Assembly (NCBI RefSeq): GCF_011759365.1
Contig: NZ_JAARLZ010000006.1
Coordinates: 62,001-126,000, forward strand
Reading direction: 5' to 3'
DNA: 64,000 nucleotides
Source: Luteibacter anthropi
GTDB taxonomy: Bacteria; Pseudomonadota; Gammaproteobacteria; Xanthomonadales; Rhodanobacteraceae
The position numbers were made by a program, and so were the translations under genes. The notes below the pieces were generated by a model. That model searched no databases. It was given only the letters and a program-made list of their open reading frames with translations, and was not told where the DNA came from. This document shows positions 53,053 to 62,530 of the stretch, piece by piece (the stretch's first letter is position 1; each line of letters opens with the position of its first letter).

Positions 53053-54302
53053 CGCAGTCCCCGGTCCGGGCTGACCCACACCGCGCGCGTGCCCTTGCGC
53101 TTCATCAAGGCCTTGGGCATCGCCACGATGGAGGTGGCCGTGTTGAGCATCCAATACACCAGCGGATACCAGATCATCCAGTAGTAATTGCGGCCGATCC
53201 GCGTCTCGTAGCGGCGGTCCACCAGCAGGCTGATCAGGAACTGCAGCAGGCAGATCGCACCCAGTACCACGCCGTGCCATTGTGGCAGCAAGGTGTTGAT
53301 GCGAAGCGAGTCCGGCAGCGGCACGAAGTGCCCGAGGACCCACAGCGTGACGATGATGGCCATGCTGTACGACCACAGCAGGCTCATCACATACTCCAGG
53401 GCCACGGGCCACATGCGCCGCTGGCGCCACTTGAACAGCTTGCCCGTATAGCGCAGCAGTACCTCGGAGCCACCCTGCGCCCAGCGCAGGCGCTGCTTCC
53501 ACAGGCCGCGCAGGGTCTCGGGCATCAGGATCCAGCACAGGGCGTTAGGCTCGTAGCGGATTTCCCAATGACGCATCTGCAGGCGCCAGCTGACGTCGAT
53601 GTCTTCAGTGACCATGTCGGTGTTCCAGTAACCGACATCGTGCAGGGCGCTCTTGCGGAAGCAGGCGATCACGCCCGACACCGTGAAGATGCGGCCATAT
53701 ACACGCTGGGCGCGCTTGATCAGGCCGATGATGGATGAAAACTCACCGACCTGGAGCTTGCCCAGCAGGGTGGAGCGGTTGCGGATGCGCGGGTTGCCGG
53801 TGACGGCCGCCACGCGCGGGCTTTCCAGCATGTGCGAGATGAGCCAGTGCGTGGCGTAGTCGTCGAGCAGGGCATCGCCATCGACGCAGACCAGGTAATC
53901 GGCATTGGATGCCAGAGCCGCAGCGCGCAGGCCCATGGCCTTGCCCTGGTTGCTCGACATATGGATCACGCGCAGCCGCGGGTACTGTTCCATCAGCTGG
54001 TCGAGCTGCGCACCGGTGTCGTCCGTGGAGCCATCGTTGATGGCGATGATCTCGAAGTGCGGGTACTGCTGCGAGGCCAGGTGGGCGATCGTCTCGCGCA
54101 CCTGCTCCCCCTCGTTATGGCAGGGCACGATGAGCGAAACCATCGGGTATTCGGCCAGCTCGGGCGGCTTCACGCGCAACGGTTCGTTGCGTTCCCAGCG
54201 CAGGAAATAGATCACGCCGCCACTCATCCAGATCAGCGACATGATCAGCGGATAGTAGAACGCGAATTCCAGCAGGATGTGGAGGATGCCGCCCTGATTC
54301 AT
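53049..54302 (-). CDS. pgaC: Poly-beta-1,6-GlcNAc synthase PgaC, copy 1
   Basis: Processive GT2 glycosyltransferase, 417 residues. N-terminal helices (FYYPLIMSLIWMSGGVIYFL), catalytic Asp in IAINDGSTDDTG, DGDALLDD, TEDIDVSW and the processivity motif QRLRWAQGG, then C-terminal helices. Uses UDP-GlcNAc to build and push the polymer through the inner membrane together with PgaD. ATG 54302 overlaps the pgaB stop by 4 bp. Confidence 0.95.
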   Translation of the reverse strand: MNQGGILHILLEFAFYYPLIMSLIWMSGGVIYFLRWERNEPLRVKPPELAEYPMVSLIVPCHNEGEQVRETIAHLASQQYPHFEIIAINDGSTDDTGAQLDQLMEQYPRLRVIHMSSNQGKAMGLRAAALASNADYLVCVDGDALLDDYATHWLISHMLESPRVAAVTGNPRIRNRSTLLGKLQVGEFSSIIGLIKRAQRVYGRIFTVSGVIACFRKSALHDVGYWNTDMVTEDIDVSWRLQMRHWEIRYEPNALCWILMPETLRGLWKQRLRWAQGGSEVLLRYTGKLFKWRQRRMWPVALEYVMSLLWSYSMAIIVTLWVLGHFVPLPDSLRINTLLPQWHGVVLGAICLLQFLISLLVDRRYETRIGRNYYWMIWYPLVYWMLNTATSIVAMPKALMKRKGTRAVWVSPDRGLR

Positions 54303-56173
54303 CGCGCCGGCTCCGGCCACGGGTAATCAGATGCCGAAATGAACGGACGGATGGTTTCCAGGTCCGGACGGTTGTGCAGGAAGTCATCCGGGTAATACCC
54401 GATATGCCATGCACCTTCGGACTGCACCGTGCGCATGCGCTGGCCCATCTCCGCTGCGGTAATCGGCTTGTTGGTGCGCCAGTCGTGCGAGGCGAATTCG
54501 AACACGGTGCTCTCGAAGGCCCCCGGTGTCGCAGCCACCTTGCGTGCAAGGTTACGGTACCAGCCGATCTTGTCCGACTGCTTGTCCAGCTGCGGCATCG
54601 CCATGATCGCCGTGAAATCGTAGGCCTCGTTGAACGTGGCGAGGTTCTGCGCCGTCCAGGCTTCGGCCTTCGGTTCGAACACGGGCAGGGCGAACATGTT
54701 GCGTGCCGTGCGCACCTGCGGCAGCCAGCGCTGCACACGCGTGGTGATCTCGTCGGTGAAGTCGATCAGCGCACGCGTCCTCTGCGCCGGGGTACGGTTG
54801 GCCCACGGACCCAGGTTGTCGGTGTCGCGCAGGTAGGCATCATCGGAGAACAGCAGGCCCGCCGCATCGGCGTGCATGGCCAGGTCTTCGTAGACGTCGC
54901 CGATCATCTGGCGCACCTTCGGGTCATACGGCGCAAGGCGGAAATGATCGCCGCCGGGCTTCGGTTCGCCGGCCAGCGTCGGCAGGTCCTTGCCATCGGG
55001 GAAGCGGAAGGCCAGCACCGGCAGCCAGGCGTATACGCGCACGCCGGCACGGGTGCGCAACTGCCAGGACACGCGCGAGAAGAGGTCTGCGCGCATCGGC
55101 AGGTGGCGGTTGGGGAAGTACACGGCGTCAGCCACGCCGTCGCCGTCGGGGTCCGCATAGGCCTGCAACCAGACCTGGCTGGGATGCATGCGCTTGATGC
55201 GGTCGAGCAGCTTCGACAGGTTGCGGTCCTGCTGCGCCGGGTCGGGGTCGTACACGTAGTCGAGATCCACCTGTACCGCGCGCACCGGATCGGTACGCGA
55301 GAGGTGGCGCATCAGCCAGCCCAGGCGGTTGGCGGTGATGTTGCCGCTGACCAGCAGGCGGGGGATGGTGCCACCCGCGCCCACGCGAGGCAGGCGGTCG
55401 CCCAGGCTGAAGGACACTTTCATGCCGACGCTGGCGGCCACGTTCTGGCCGACCTGCGTGTACGCACCGTAAGGCCACGCAACGGCGCGCGGCCGCACGC
55501 CGGTATGGGACTGGATTTCATCGGCGCTGTGGGCCAGGTCAGCCTGGATGCGCGCGATGTACTCGGCTTCGGTTTCGTAGTGCTTGGTCGCGTTGTCGTA
55601 GGCGACATGCGCGGCCGCCGGCAGCAGGTTGCCCTGCGGGTTGCCATTCATGCCCTGGTGCAGTGCCCACGAATGCGAGGCGAACTCCACGAGGCCCGAC
55701 TTCTGCATCTCGGCCACCTGGTCCCAGCTGAGGAAGCAGGAGCGGTCGCAATCGCTGCCGTTGTAGGGCATGCGCTTGCCGGGGGGCAGGTCTACCCACG
55801 AACCCACGATGGCCTGCACGGCCGGGTAGTTGTAGGCACGCAGCAGGGGATAGACGCGGGTGTAGAAGCTCTCCAGGCCATCGTCGAAGGTGAGCAGCAC
55901 GGCGTTGGGCGGCAGTGGCGCACCGCCATGGCCGGCCTGTACCACCTGTTCAAGACTCACGACGTGATAGCCGTTGCCCTTGAGCCAGTCGAAGTGGGCG
56001 ATGAGGTGATCGGTACTGGTGGCATCCGGGTCGCGGTCGGCAAGGGTGCCGACATCGTCGCGGACGTCGTGGTAGGCCAGCACGATCAGCGGCGCCCGTA
56101 GGGGGGCGGCCGGCTGCGCGAAAGCAGGCAGCGCGAGGCCGAGCAGGGCCAGCAGTGACAACAGCGAACGCAT
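54299..56173 (-). CDS. pgaB: Poly-GlcNAc N-deacetylase PgaB
   Basis: 624 residues. Polysaccharide deacetylase domain (~25-280): LIVLAYHDVRDD, LLTFDDGLESFYTRVYPLL, EFASHSWALH metal-binding His pair. C-terminal GH-like domain (~310-610): AVQVDLDYVYDPDPAQQ, LLFSDDAYLRD. Partly deacetylates the polymer in the periplasm for export through PgaA. Unlike E. coli PgaB, the signal peptide (MRSLLSLLALLGLALPAFAQ) has no lipobox Cys, so it should be soluble. Starts 6 bp after pgaA. Confidence 0.94.
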   Translation of the reverse strand: MRSLLSLLALLGLALPAFAQPAAPLRAPLIVLAYHDVRDDVGTLADRDPDATSTDHLIAHFDWLKGNGYHVVSLEQVVQAGHGGAPLPPNAVLLTFDDGLESFYTRVYPLLRAYNYPAVQAIVGSWVDLPPGKRMPYNGSDCDRSCFLSWDQVAEMQKSGLVEFASHSWALHQGMNGNPQGNLLPAAAHVAYDNATKHYETEAEYIARIQADLAHSADEIQSHTGVRPRAVAWPYGAYTQVGQNVAASVGMKVSFSLGDRLPRVGAGGTIPRLLVSGNITANRLGWLMRHLSRTDPVRAVQVDLDYVYDPDPAQQDRNLSKLLDRIKRMHPSQVWLQAYADPDGDGVADAVYFPNRHLPMRADLFSRVSWQLRTRAGVRVYAWLPVLAFRFPDGKDLPTLAGEPKPGGDHFRLAPYDPKVRQMIGDVYEDLAMHADAAGLLFSDDAYLRDTDNLGPWANRTPAQRTRALIDFTDEITTRVQRWLPQVRTARNMFALPVFEPKAEAWTAQNLATFNEAYDFTAIMAMPQLDKQSDKIGWYRNLARKVAATPGAFESTVFEFASHDWRTNKPITAAEMGQRMRTVQSEGAWHIGYYPDDFLHNRPDLETIRPFISASDYPWPEPAR

Positions 56174-56179
56174 GACTCG

Positions 56180-58249
56180 TCAGTCTCCCCAGTGCAGGGT
56201 CAGGTCGAGGACGACGCGGTGCTCGCGACGGCCGTCGTAAGGTTGGTTGTGCCAGGACACGCCCCAGCCCAGCCGGAAACCCTGCTGGGGCTGGAAGAAC
56301 TGGCCATAGCGGACAGTGGCCATCCAGTCGCTGGAATAGCCCTTTTCGTCGTACTGGCCGAAGGCCACGTCGAGTCGCTGGGTAAGCGAGCGCTCGTAGA
56401 ACTGGCTGATGACGTTTTCGAGGCGGCCGGTGATGGCGTAGCTGTTGTCGCGGCGCGGGTTGAAGTACGGCCGGTCGGTCTGCGTATTCATCGAGCCGCC
56501 GACCTCCACGCCACCATCGATGGTGAGGTTCGGCGCGGTGTGCAGCCGCTGCGTGATCGTGGCCAGCCAGCCGGTGCGCTTGTTGCCATCGCTGAAGTTG
56601 TCGCGTGACAGGCCCAGCTTCGCCTGGAACAGCTCGCTCGCTCGCCACGTGACGGCGGTGCTCAGTGTCTTGGCCGAGATGCCGTAGTACTGCGCGCGCA
56701 GCGGCGTGTCTTCGCCGGCCGTGCTGAAGTCGGCGTTGAGCAGCCAGTGGTCGGTCATGGCCCAGTTCACGCCGGCTTCGAGTGCCGTCTTGCCTACGTA
56801 GCGGTCGCTGGAGGGCAGGGCTTGTACATAGGCCTCGATACCGCGCCAGTAACCGCGCACGCCCAGACCGAAGCGGGTGCGGCGCACGTCGCCCTCGGGC
56901 AGGTCGGCCGTGGAGTAACGACCGAGCGCGAGTACACGCCAGTGATTGTCGATGAGCGGACTGGCAATGGTGGCCTGCGTGGCACCGTCGCGGTCGCCGT
57001 AGTCGGGGCTGGAGCCCTTGCCACGCTCGGTGGTGATGTCGAACTGCCAGCCCTTTTCGCGTTCCCAGGATTGCTCGGCGCGTTCGACGCGGCCGTTGCG
57101 GTCGGCCAGCGAACGGGCGATGGCCAGGTTTTCGTCGACGTCCTGGTAATCGTAGAGCGCACGTGCTGCATCGGCCTGGCCGATGTAGGCGCCGACGTCG
57201 CGTTCGTCGAGGGTGCCGGCGATGTTGAGATCCTGCTCCGCCAGGCGTGGCCAGCCACGGGCCAGCTCGGTCATGCCCAGTTCGCGGCGTACCTGCGCAT
57301 TGGCGGGCGCTTCATTACTGAGCGGCACGAGCCGGTCATACGCCTCGGCCGGCATGTTCACGTATTCACGTACGACGGCGGCGTTGAGTTCGGCGTCGAC
57401 CTTGCGCGGATTCTGCACGGGCAGGCGGATGCCGGGCACGCGGATCCAGGCCGGTTCCTTCGCTGCCAGCGTGTCGATGGTAGTGAATGCCTTCCTGGTC
57501 TGATTCGATTCCAGGTAGGCGTACATCAGGCCGATGCGCGGCTCGCTCTCGGCGGCATCGTAAGGGCCGGGATCTTTCGCGATCGAGTCTTCAAACATCG
57601 TCGCCGACTCGGCCGGACGGCGCTGCACCAGCAAGGCATCGGCAAGCGGGCGCTCGACGTAGGCCGGCAGGGTGACGCCATCCTTCTTCATCGCGTCATA
57701 GCGCTGCACGGCCTCCGCACTGCGGCCGGCCTGGTCCAGTGCCACCAGCAGGTCGAGCTGCTCGCGGCGACGCAGGTCGCCGGACAGGGAGGCGTCGTCG
57801 GTGAGTCGGCGCGCATCGTCCACCGCGCGATCCGCTTCGGCGTAAGGCTGGCGCGGATCGGCGGGCTCGCCGTTTGCCCAGCGGATCTCGTGACCGACCT
57901 GATCGGTCTCCAGGTGGAAGTGAGCGGCCTCGCTCAGTGGCGGGTCGAGCTCTGCGGCCAGCTCACGGGCACGGGTCGTGGCGCCGAGTTCGGTCAGCAG
58001 CGTCACGTTCATCGCGCGGGCCTCCCGGTCGTCGGGCCAGCGGTCGAGGATCGCCTGGCAATGCGCAAGCGCATCCACCCGGTGCCCCTGTTCACGTTCG
58101 GCGCGCACCTTCGCCATGAGGGCGTCGCGTTCGCTCGTATTCGTGGAGGCGAGGGCCAATGGGCCATGCAAAGCGATGATCAGCGCCAGGCAAAGCCTTG
58201 CCCGGGGCACGCGCGTGCTGCGCGGAGGTATCGTCGAAGTCAGTCCCAT
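56180..58249 (-). CDS. pgaA: Poly-GlcNAc export porin PgaA
   Basis: 689 residues: signal peptide (RARLCLALIIALHGPLALAS), TPR-like superhelix (~35-420: RVDALAHCQAILDRWPDDRE and similar helical pairs), and a C-terminal beta-barrel ending in HRVVLDLTLHWGD, an outer-membrane strand. Shorter than E. coli PgaA (807). Start ATG 58249; the frame upstream is leader. The 146-bp gap before it probably carries the pgaABCD1 promoter. Confidence 0.88.
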   Translation of the reverse strand: MGLTSTIPPRSTRVPRARLCLALIIALHGPLALASTNTSERDALMAKVRAEREQGHRVDALAHCQAILDRWPDDREARAMNVTLLTELGATTRARELAAELDPPLSEAAHFHLETDQVGHEIRWANGEPADPRQPYAEADRAVDDARRLTDDASLSGDLRRREQLDLLVALDQAGRSAEAVQRYDAMKKDGVTLPAYVERPLADALLVQRRPAESATMFEDSIAKDPGPYDAAESEPRIGLMYAYLESNQTRKAFTTIDTLAAKEPAWIRVPGIRLPVQNPRKVDAELNAAVVREYVNMPAEAYDRLVPLSNEAPANAQVRRELGMTELARGWPRLAEQDLNIAGTLDERDVGAYIGQADAARALYDYQDVDENLAIARSLADRNGRVERAEQSWEREKGWQFDITTERGKGSSPDYGDRDGATQATIASPLIDNHWRVLALGRYSTADLPEGDVRRTRFGLGVRGYWRGIEAYVQALPSSDRYVGKTALEAGVNWAMTDHWLLNADFSTAGEDTPLRAQYYGISAKTLSTAVTWRASELFQAKLGLSRDNFSDGNKRTGWLATITQRLHTAPNLTIDGGVEVGGSMNTQTDRPYFNPRRDNSYAITGRLENVISQFYERSLTQRLDVAFGQYDEKGYSSDWMATVRYGQFFQPQQGFRLGWGVSWHNQPYDGRREHRVVLDLTLHWGD

Positions 58250-58395
58250 CCTGCCAGTTGACCTGCTATCGGCGAAGCCGGATATCCATTCCCGGCAAAC
58301 GGCGTTGAGAGTCGGACCGTCCATCCCCTGGTCTGCCGACGGTCCATGCGCATGGTATAGGCAACGAACCTAACAAAGCTGCAACAACTTTCGAT

Positions 58396-58890
58396 TTATG
58401 TGAACTGGCGCTCTTGTCGTGATGATGAATCATCATGTAGAGAGGCTGGCTCTGCTGTCGCGACCCCTATACCGCCTTCGTCGTCGATACGTAATACGGC
58501 GCGACGGCTGTTTTGGATGCATGCGACTTCCGCCACGCTCGTGCCCAGGGATTGCGCTGTCGCGGGAAGCGCTACGGGCTGCGCGCGGCGGCGGCGTTCA
58601 CCTCCGGTCCGGCGCCTGCCTTCGTAGAGCGACCAGGCCAGAAAGACCACGAGGCTCAGCGGTGCCAGCCAGACGATGCCCGCCAGGTCGCCCAGCCCGC
58701 TGAACACCACATCGGGAATCCAGCGGGCATAGCGCGAAGGCAGGCCCCATTCCCGGGCGAGGCGATGCAGGGCGGGGAGCCAGAGCAGGCCCCAGGCTAC
58801 CCAGGCGATCACGGTCAGCACCGCATAGACGATGCGCCGGGGCCAGGACTGGCGTTCGGGACGCTCGATGAGGATCGGCTCGGCTTTCAC
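58396..58890 (-). CDS. pgaD: PgaD-like subunit, copy 2
   Basis: 164 residues, GTG start at 58890 overlapping pgaC2 by 4 bp. Two membrane helices (YAVLTVIAWVAWGLLWLPAL; IVWLAPLSLVVFLAWSLYEG). The middle and C-terminal tail differ from copy 1 much more than the two PgaC proteins differ, though both keep a late RRAV segment. Confidence 0.8.
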   Translation of the reverse strand: MKAEPILIERPERQSWPRRIVYAVLTVIAWVAWGLLWLPALHRLAREWGLPSRYARWIPDVVFSGLGDLAGIVWLAPLSLVVFLAWSLYEGRRRTGGERRRRAQPVALPATAQSLGTSVAEVACIQNSRRAVLRIDDEGGIGVATAEPASLHDDSSSRQERQFT

Positions 58891-60137
58891 TGGATGCCCC
58901 TGTCCGGACTGACCCACGTCGCGCGCACGCCTTCGCGCCGTGCGACGGCACGGGGCAGTGCGGCAATGGAGGTGACGGTGTTGATGGTCCAGTACGCCAG
59001 CGGATACCAGATCATCCAGTAATAGTGCCTGCCGATGCCTGCTTCGTAACGGCGGTCCACCATCAGGCTCAGCATGAACTGCACCAGGCAGGTCACGCCC
59101 AATACCACGCCATGCCATTGAGGGAACAGGGTGCCGACGTGAAAAGGTGGCGGCACATCGGTGATCTCCCCGAGTGCCCAGAGCACGATGATCGCGCCCA
59201 TCACATACGACCAGACCAGGCTCATCACATACTCGATAGCCAGTGGCCACATGCGGCGCTGGCGCCAGCGGAACAGGGCCGGGCCGTGGCGCAGCAACAC
59301 CTCGGAGCCGCCCTGGGCCCAGCGCAGGCGCTGTTTCCACAAGCCGCGCAGGGTTTCGGGCATGAGGATCCAGCACAGGGCGTTGGGCTCGTAGCGGATC
59401 TGCCAGTGGCGCATCTGCAGGCGCCAGCTGATGTCGATATCTTCGGTGACCATGTCGGTATGCCAGTAGCCGACATCGTGCAAGGCGCTGCGGCGGAACG
59501 CGGCGATCACCCCCGACACCGTGAAGATGCGCCCATAGACGCTCTGTGCGCGCTTGATCAGTCCGATGATCGACGAAAACTCGCCGACCTGGAGCTTGCC
59601 CAGCAGAGTCGATCGATTCCGGATGCGCGGGTTGCCGGTGACGGCGCCCACGCGTGGCGAGCCCACCAGGTGGGACACCATCCAGTGCGTTGCATAGTCG
59701 TCGAGCAGGGCATCGCCATCCACGCAGACGAGGAACTCGCCGCGTGCCGCCAGGGCGGCGGCACGCAAGGCCATGGCCTTGCCGTGGTTGGATTCCATAT
59801 GCATCACGCGAAGGCGCGGATGCTCATGGAGCAGGCTGTCCAGGATCGGCCCGGTGTCGTCGGACGAGCCGTCATTCACCGCGATGATCTCGAAGTCAGG
59901 CCAGCGCTGGGTCGAGAGGTGGGCGATGGTTTCCCGTACCTGGGCGCCTTCGTTGAAGCAGGGCACGATCAGGGTGACAAAGGGATAGTCGTCCAGCAGC
60001 GGCGGGTGCTCGCGATCCCCGGCGTGGCGCTCGGTACGCACGAAGTAGATCAGGCCGCCACTCATCCACAGCAGCGACATCACCCAGGGATAGAAGAACG
60101 CGTACTGGAGGAGCGAGTGCATCAGCGATGCATCCAT
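58887..60137 (-). CDS. pgaC: Poly-beta-1,6-GlcNAc synthase PgaC, copy 2
   Basis: 416 residues, clearly a paralogue of copy 1: long identical runs around the catalytic core (GNPRIRNRSTLLGKLQVGEF, RYEPNALCWILMPETLRGLW), with DGDALLDD, TEDIDISW and QRLRWAQGG intact. Divergence is concentrated in the N-terminal 60 residues and the C-terminal helices. ATG 60137 follows GGGAGG. It heads a pgaC2-pgaD2 pair placed between the two-component system and pgaABCD1. Confidence 0.94.
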   Translation of the reverse strand: MDASLMHSLLQYAFFYPWVMSLLWMSGGLIYFVRTERHAGDREHPPLLDDYPFVTLIVPCFNEGAQVRETIAHLSTQRWPDFEIIAVNDGSSDDTGPILDSLLHEHPRLRVMHMESNHGKAMALRAAALAARGEFLVCVDGDALLDDYATHWMVSHLVGSPRVGAVTGNPRIRNRSTLLGKLQVGEFSSIIGLIKRAQSVYGRIFTVSGVIAAFRRSALHDVGYWHTDMVTEDIDISWRLQMRHWQIRYEPNALCWILMPETLRGLWKQRLRWAQGGSEVLLRHGPALFRWRQRRMWPLAIEYVMSLVWSYVMGAIIVLWALGEITDVPPPFHVGTLFPQWHGVVLGVTCLVQFMLSLMVDRRYEAGIGRHYYWMIWYPLAYWTINTVTSIAALPRAVARREGVRATWVSPDRGIQ

Positions 60138-60318
60138 GCCGCCTCCCTGCTTGTGCGACGTCCACGCGTCGCCATCCCGGTATCGCTCATTGCCTGCCGA
60201 CCTCCAAGGGGCGGCCCAAGGCCGCCTGGATCGCGCTTGCGGCACCTTGGCGCCTGCGCGTTATCGGCAATTCTGGCGATTCTCCGTTGACAAGATGTGT
60301 AGGACTTGCCGATTTCGT

Positions 60319-61659
60319 TCAGTTTGGACGGGGCGACCCCGGCAACCAGAGGCTGGCTTCCAGGCCCTGCGGCAGGTTGCGCAGGGTAATGTCGCCTCCG
60401 TGGCCGCGGACGATGTTGCGTGCCGTGGGCAGGCCCAGGCCAACGCCGCCGGTGTGGCGATTACGCGAGCCTTCGGCGCGGAAGAAGGGGCGGAACACGG
60501 TCTCGTGCAGCGCTTCCGGGATGCCAGGGCCCCGGTCGGTGATGCGCAGGCGCACCTGTCCATCGAATTCGTCGAGCGAAACGCACACCTTGCTGCCATA
60601 GCGCACGGCGTTGCCCACGAGGTTGACGATGGCGCGCTTGAGCGCCTTGGGTCGTCCTTCGTAGATCATTCGCTCCGGACCTTCGTAACTCACGTCGGCG
60701 CCTTCGTCGCGACAGTCGTCGATGACGGTATGGACCAGGGCGGTCAGGTCGAACCGGGTCATGGGTTCTTCTTCGCCATCGCCGCGAAAGAACGCCAGCG
60801 CGGCATCGACCATGGCACGCATCTCGTCCACGTCGTTGAACAGCCGGCGCTGCTGGTCCGCATCGTCGATGTATTCCCCGCGCAGGCGCATGCGGGTCAG
60901 TGGTGCACGCAGATCATGTGAGATGGCCGCGAGCATTTCGGTACGGTCACGGACAAAGCGCTGGATGCGCCCCTGCATCTCGTTGAAGGCGCGCATCGCC
61001 ACCTGGATTTCATGCGGACCTTCGGGATGAATGGCTGGCGACTGCACGTCGGAGCCGAAGCGTTCCGCTGCTCCCGCGAGCAGGTTCATCGGTCGGGACA
61101 GGCGGCGGCTAGCAAACGCGGCCACGACCACGCCGGAAAACAGCGCGAACAGGCTGATTACCAGGAGCTGGGTGAAGGGATCGAGGCCCCAGATGCGCGT
61201 GGCCGTGTCGAAGGTGATCCAGCTGCCGTCGTTGATCTGGATGGCCAGCATGTAATGGGTCTGGCCCGTGGTGCCGGGGTCGTCGGTGTTCGGGTCGAAG
61301 CCTTCGACGGCGCGCTTGCCGAGGATTTCCTGCATGCGTTCGGGAAACGCCTTGTCCGGATGGTCGATATGCGGCATCGGCACCGATGCGCGGTCCGGAT
61401 ACCAGTGAATCCCGTACTGCGTATGCGAGGCGAGGGTGGCTACCAGCGCCTTGCGGTGTTCGACGGGCGTGGCATCGACGGCGCGCTGTACCAGGCCCAT
61501 CTGTTCGGCCATGCCGCTCTGCGTGAACGTGGGTCGTGTCCACACGCTGACAAAGAGGATCACCAGCGCATTGAGCAGCATGAGCAGCCCGATGGCGGCC
61601 ATGATGTTCGCCATGAGCCAGCCGGCAAGGGTATTCAGGCGCCAGCGCAGACGGCTCAT
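60319..61659 (-). CDS. Sensor histidine kinase
   Basis: 446 residues. Two helices (IMAAIGLLMLLNALVILFVS near 20-40; LLVISLFALFSGVVVAAFAS near 165-185) enclose a ~120-residue periplasmic sensor. HAMP (RLSRPMNLLAGAAERFG), H-box AAISHDLRAPLTRMRL, N-box RAIVNLVGNAVRYG, G-boxes DRGPGIPE and GVGLGLPTARNIV. EnvZ-like class. Starts inside the response-regulator stop (4-bp overlap); signal unknown. Confidence 0.93.
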   Translation of the reverse strand: MSRLRWRLNTLAGWLMANIMAAIGLLMLLNALVILFVSVWTRPTFTQSGMAEQMGLVQRAVDATPVEHRKALVATLASHTQYGIHWYPDRASVPMPHIDHPDKAFPERMQEILGKRAVEGFDPNTDDPGTTGQTHYMLAIQINDGSWITFDTATRIWGLDPFTQLLVISLFALFSGVVVAAFASRRLSRPMNLLAGAAERFGSDVQSPAIHPEGPHEIQVAMRAFNEMQGRIQRFVRDRTEMLAAISHDLRAPLTRMRLRGEYIDDADQQRRLFNDVDEMRAMVDAALAFFRGDGEEEPMTRFDLTALVHTVIDDCRDEGADVSYEGPERMIYEGRPKALKRAIVNLVGNAVRYGSKVCVSLDEFDGQVRLRITDRGPGIPEALHETVFRPFFRAEGSRNRHTGGVGLGLPTARNIVRGHGGDITLRNLPQGLEASLWLPGSPRPN

Positions 61660-62366
61660 GCGGCGTCCACGGGCACGACGAACATGTAGCCCACGTTGCG
61701 GATGGTGCGGATCAGCTCCGGCGCATGCGAATCGGCGCCGAACTTGCGGCGCAGGCGGCTCACCTGCACGTCGATGCTGCGGTCGAAGGCTTCGTGGCGG
61801 CTGCCGCGCGCGAGGTCGATCAGCTGCTCACGCGTAAGCACCCGCTGCGGATGCTCCACGAAGGCCAGCAGCAGGTCGAATTCGCCGCCCGACAAGGGCA
61901 CGAGCGTGTCATCCGTGGCGCGCAGCTCCCTGCGCGCCACGTCGAGGCTCCAGCCGGCAAAGCGGATGCAGGCGCGGGTCGTACCGGATGCGGCGTTCTG
62001 GGTGGCCTCTGCACGGCGCAGGATCGCGCGGATACGGGCCAGCAGCTCGCGGGGGTCGAAGGGCTTGGCGAGATAGTCGTCCGCACCCACCTCCAGGCCC
62101 ACGATGCGCTCGGATGTGGCACCCGTGGCCGTGAGCATGATGATCGGCAGGGCCGACTTCGCGCGAACGCGACGGCAGAGTGACAAGCCATCCTCGCCGG
62201 GCAGCATGAGGTCGAGCGTCATCAGGTCGTAATCGCCGCGACCCAGATACTCGTCCATGGCCACGCCCGACATGGCCACGTCCACCGCAAAGCCGTTGCG
62301 TTCGAGGAAGCGGCGCAAAAGGTCACCGATTTCCTCGTCATCGTCCACCACCAGGATACGTCGCAC
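61656..62366 (-). CDS. OmpR-family response regulator
   Basis: 236 residues: receiver with ILVVDDDEEIG, phospho-Asp in LMTLDLMLPGEDG, Lys in LAKPFDPRELLARI; winged-helix output with LSGGEFDLLLAFVEHPQRVL and VSRLRRKFG. Start uncertain: GTG 62366 (VRRILVVDDD) fits family length best; GTG 62381 and ATG 62426 are in frame. The nearest possible targets are the pga genes downstream. Confidence 0.92.
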   Translation of the reverse strand: MRRILVVDDDEEIGDLLRRFLERNGFAVDVAMSGVAMDEYLGRGDYDLMTLDLMLPGEDGLSLCRRVRAKSALPIIMLTATGATSERIVGLEVGADDYLAKPFDPRELLARIRAILRRAEATQNAASGTTRACIRFAGWSLDVARRELRATDDTLVPLSGGEFDLLLAFVEHPQRVLTREQLIDLARGSRHEAFDRSIDVQVSRLRRKFGADSHAPELIRTIRNVGYMFVVPVDAA

Positions 62367-62530
62367 GATCTTTGCACCCACAGGAAAAAACAGCGCCGTT
62401 ATAGCCCCTGGGGACACATAAGTCATTTATTTCAAGGCAGACACAAAGTGACCCCATGGACGCAATGTGGACAAACGCAGGATAAGGTCGACGCGCAGAC
62501 TTCACGGCAACTTCCCCCGGTCCGACCGTC

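Noticed and set aside
54374-58261. Long plus-strand frames (575 and 504 codons) opposite pgaB and pgaA
   Set aside because: Antisense to well-supported genes, low-complexity composition, no Shine-Dalgarno or family motifs. The same applies to the frames at 9003-10634 (-), 14810-16285 (+), 22219-24039 (-) and 59025-60290 (+).
52609-60137. Assembly artefact explaining the second pgaC-pgaD
   Set aside because: The copies differ throughout their ends and in PgaD, so they are true diverged paralogues.
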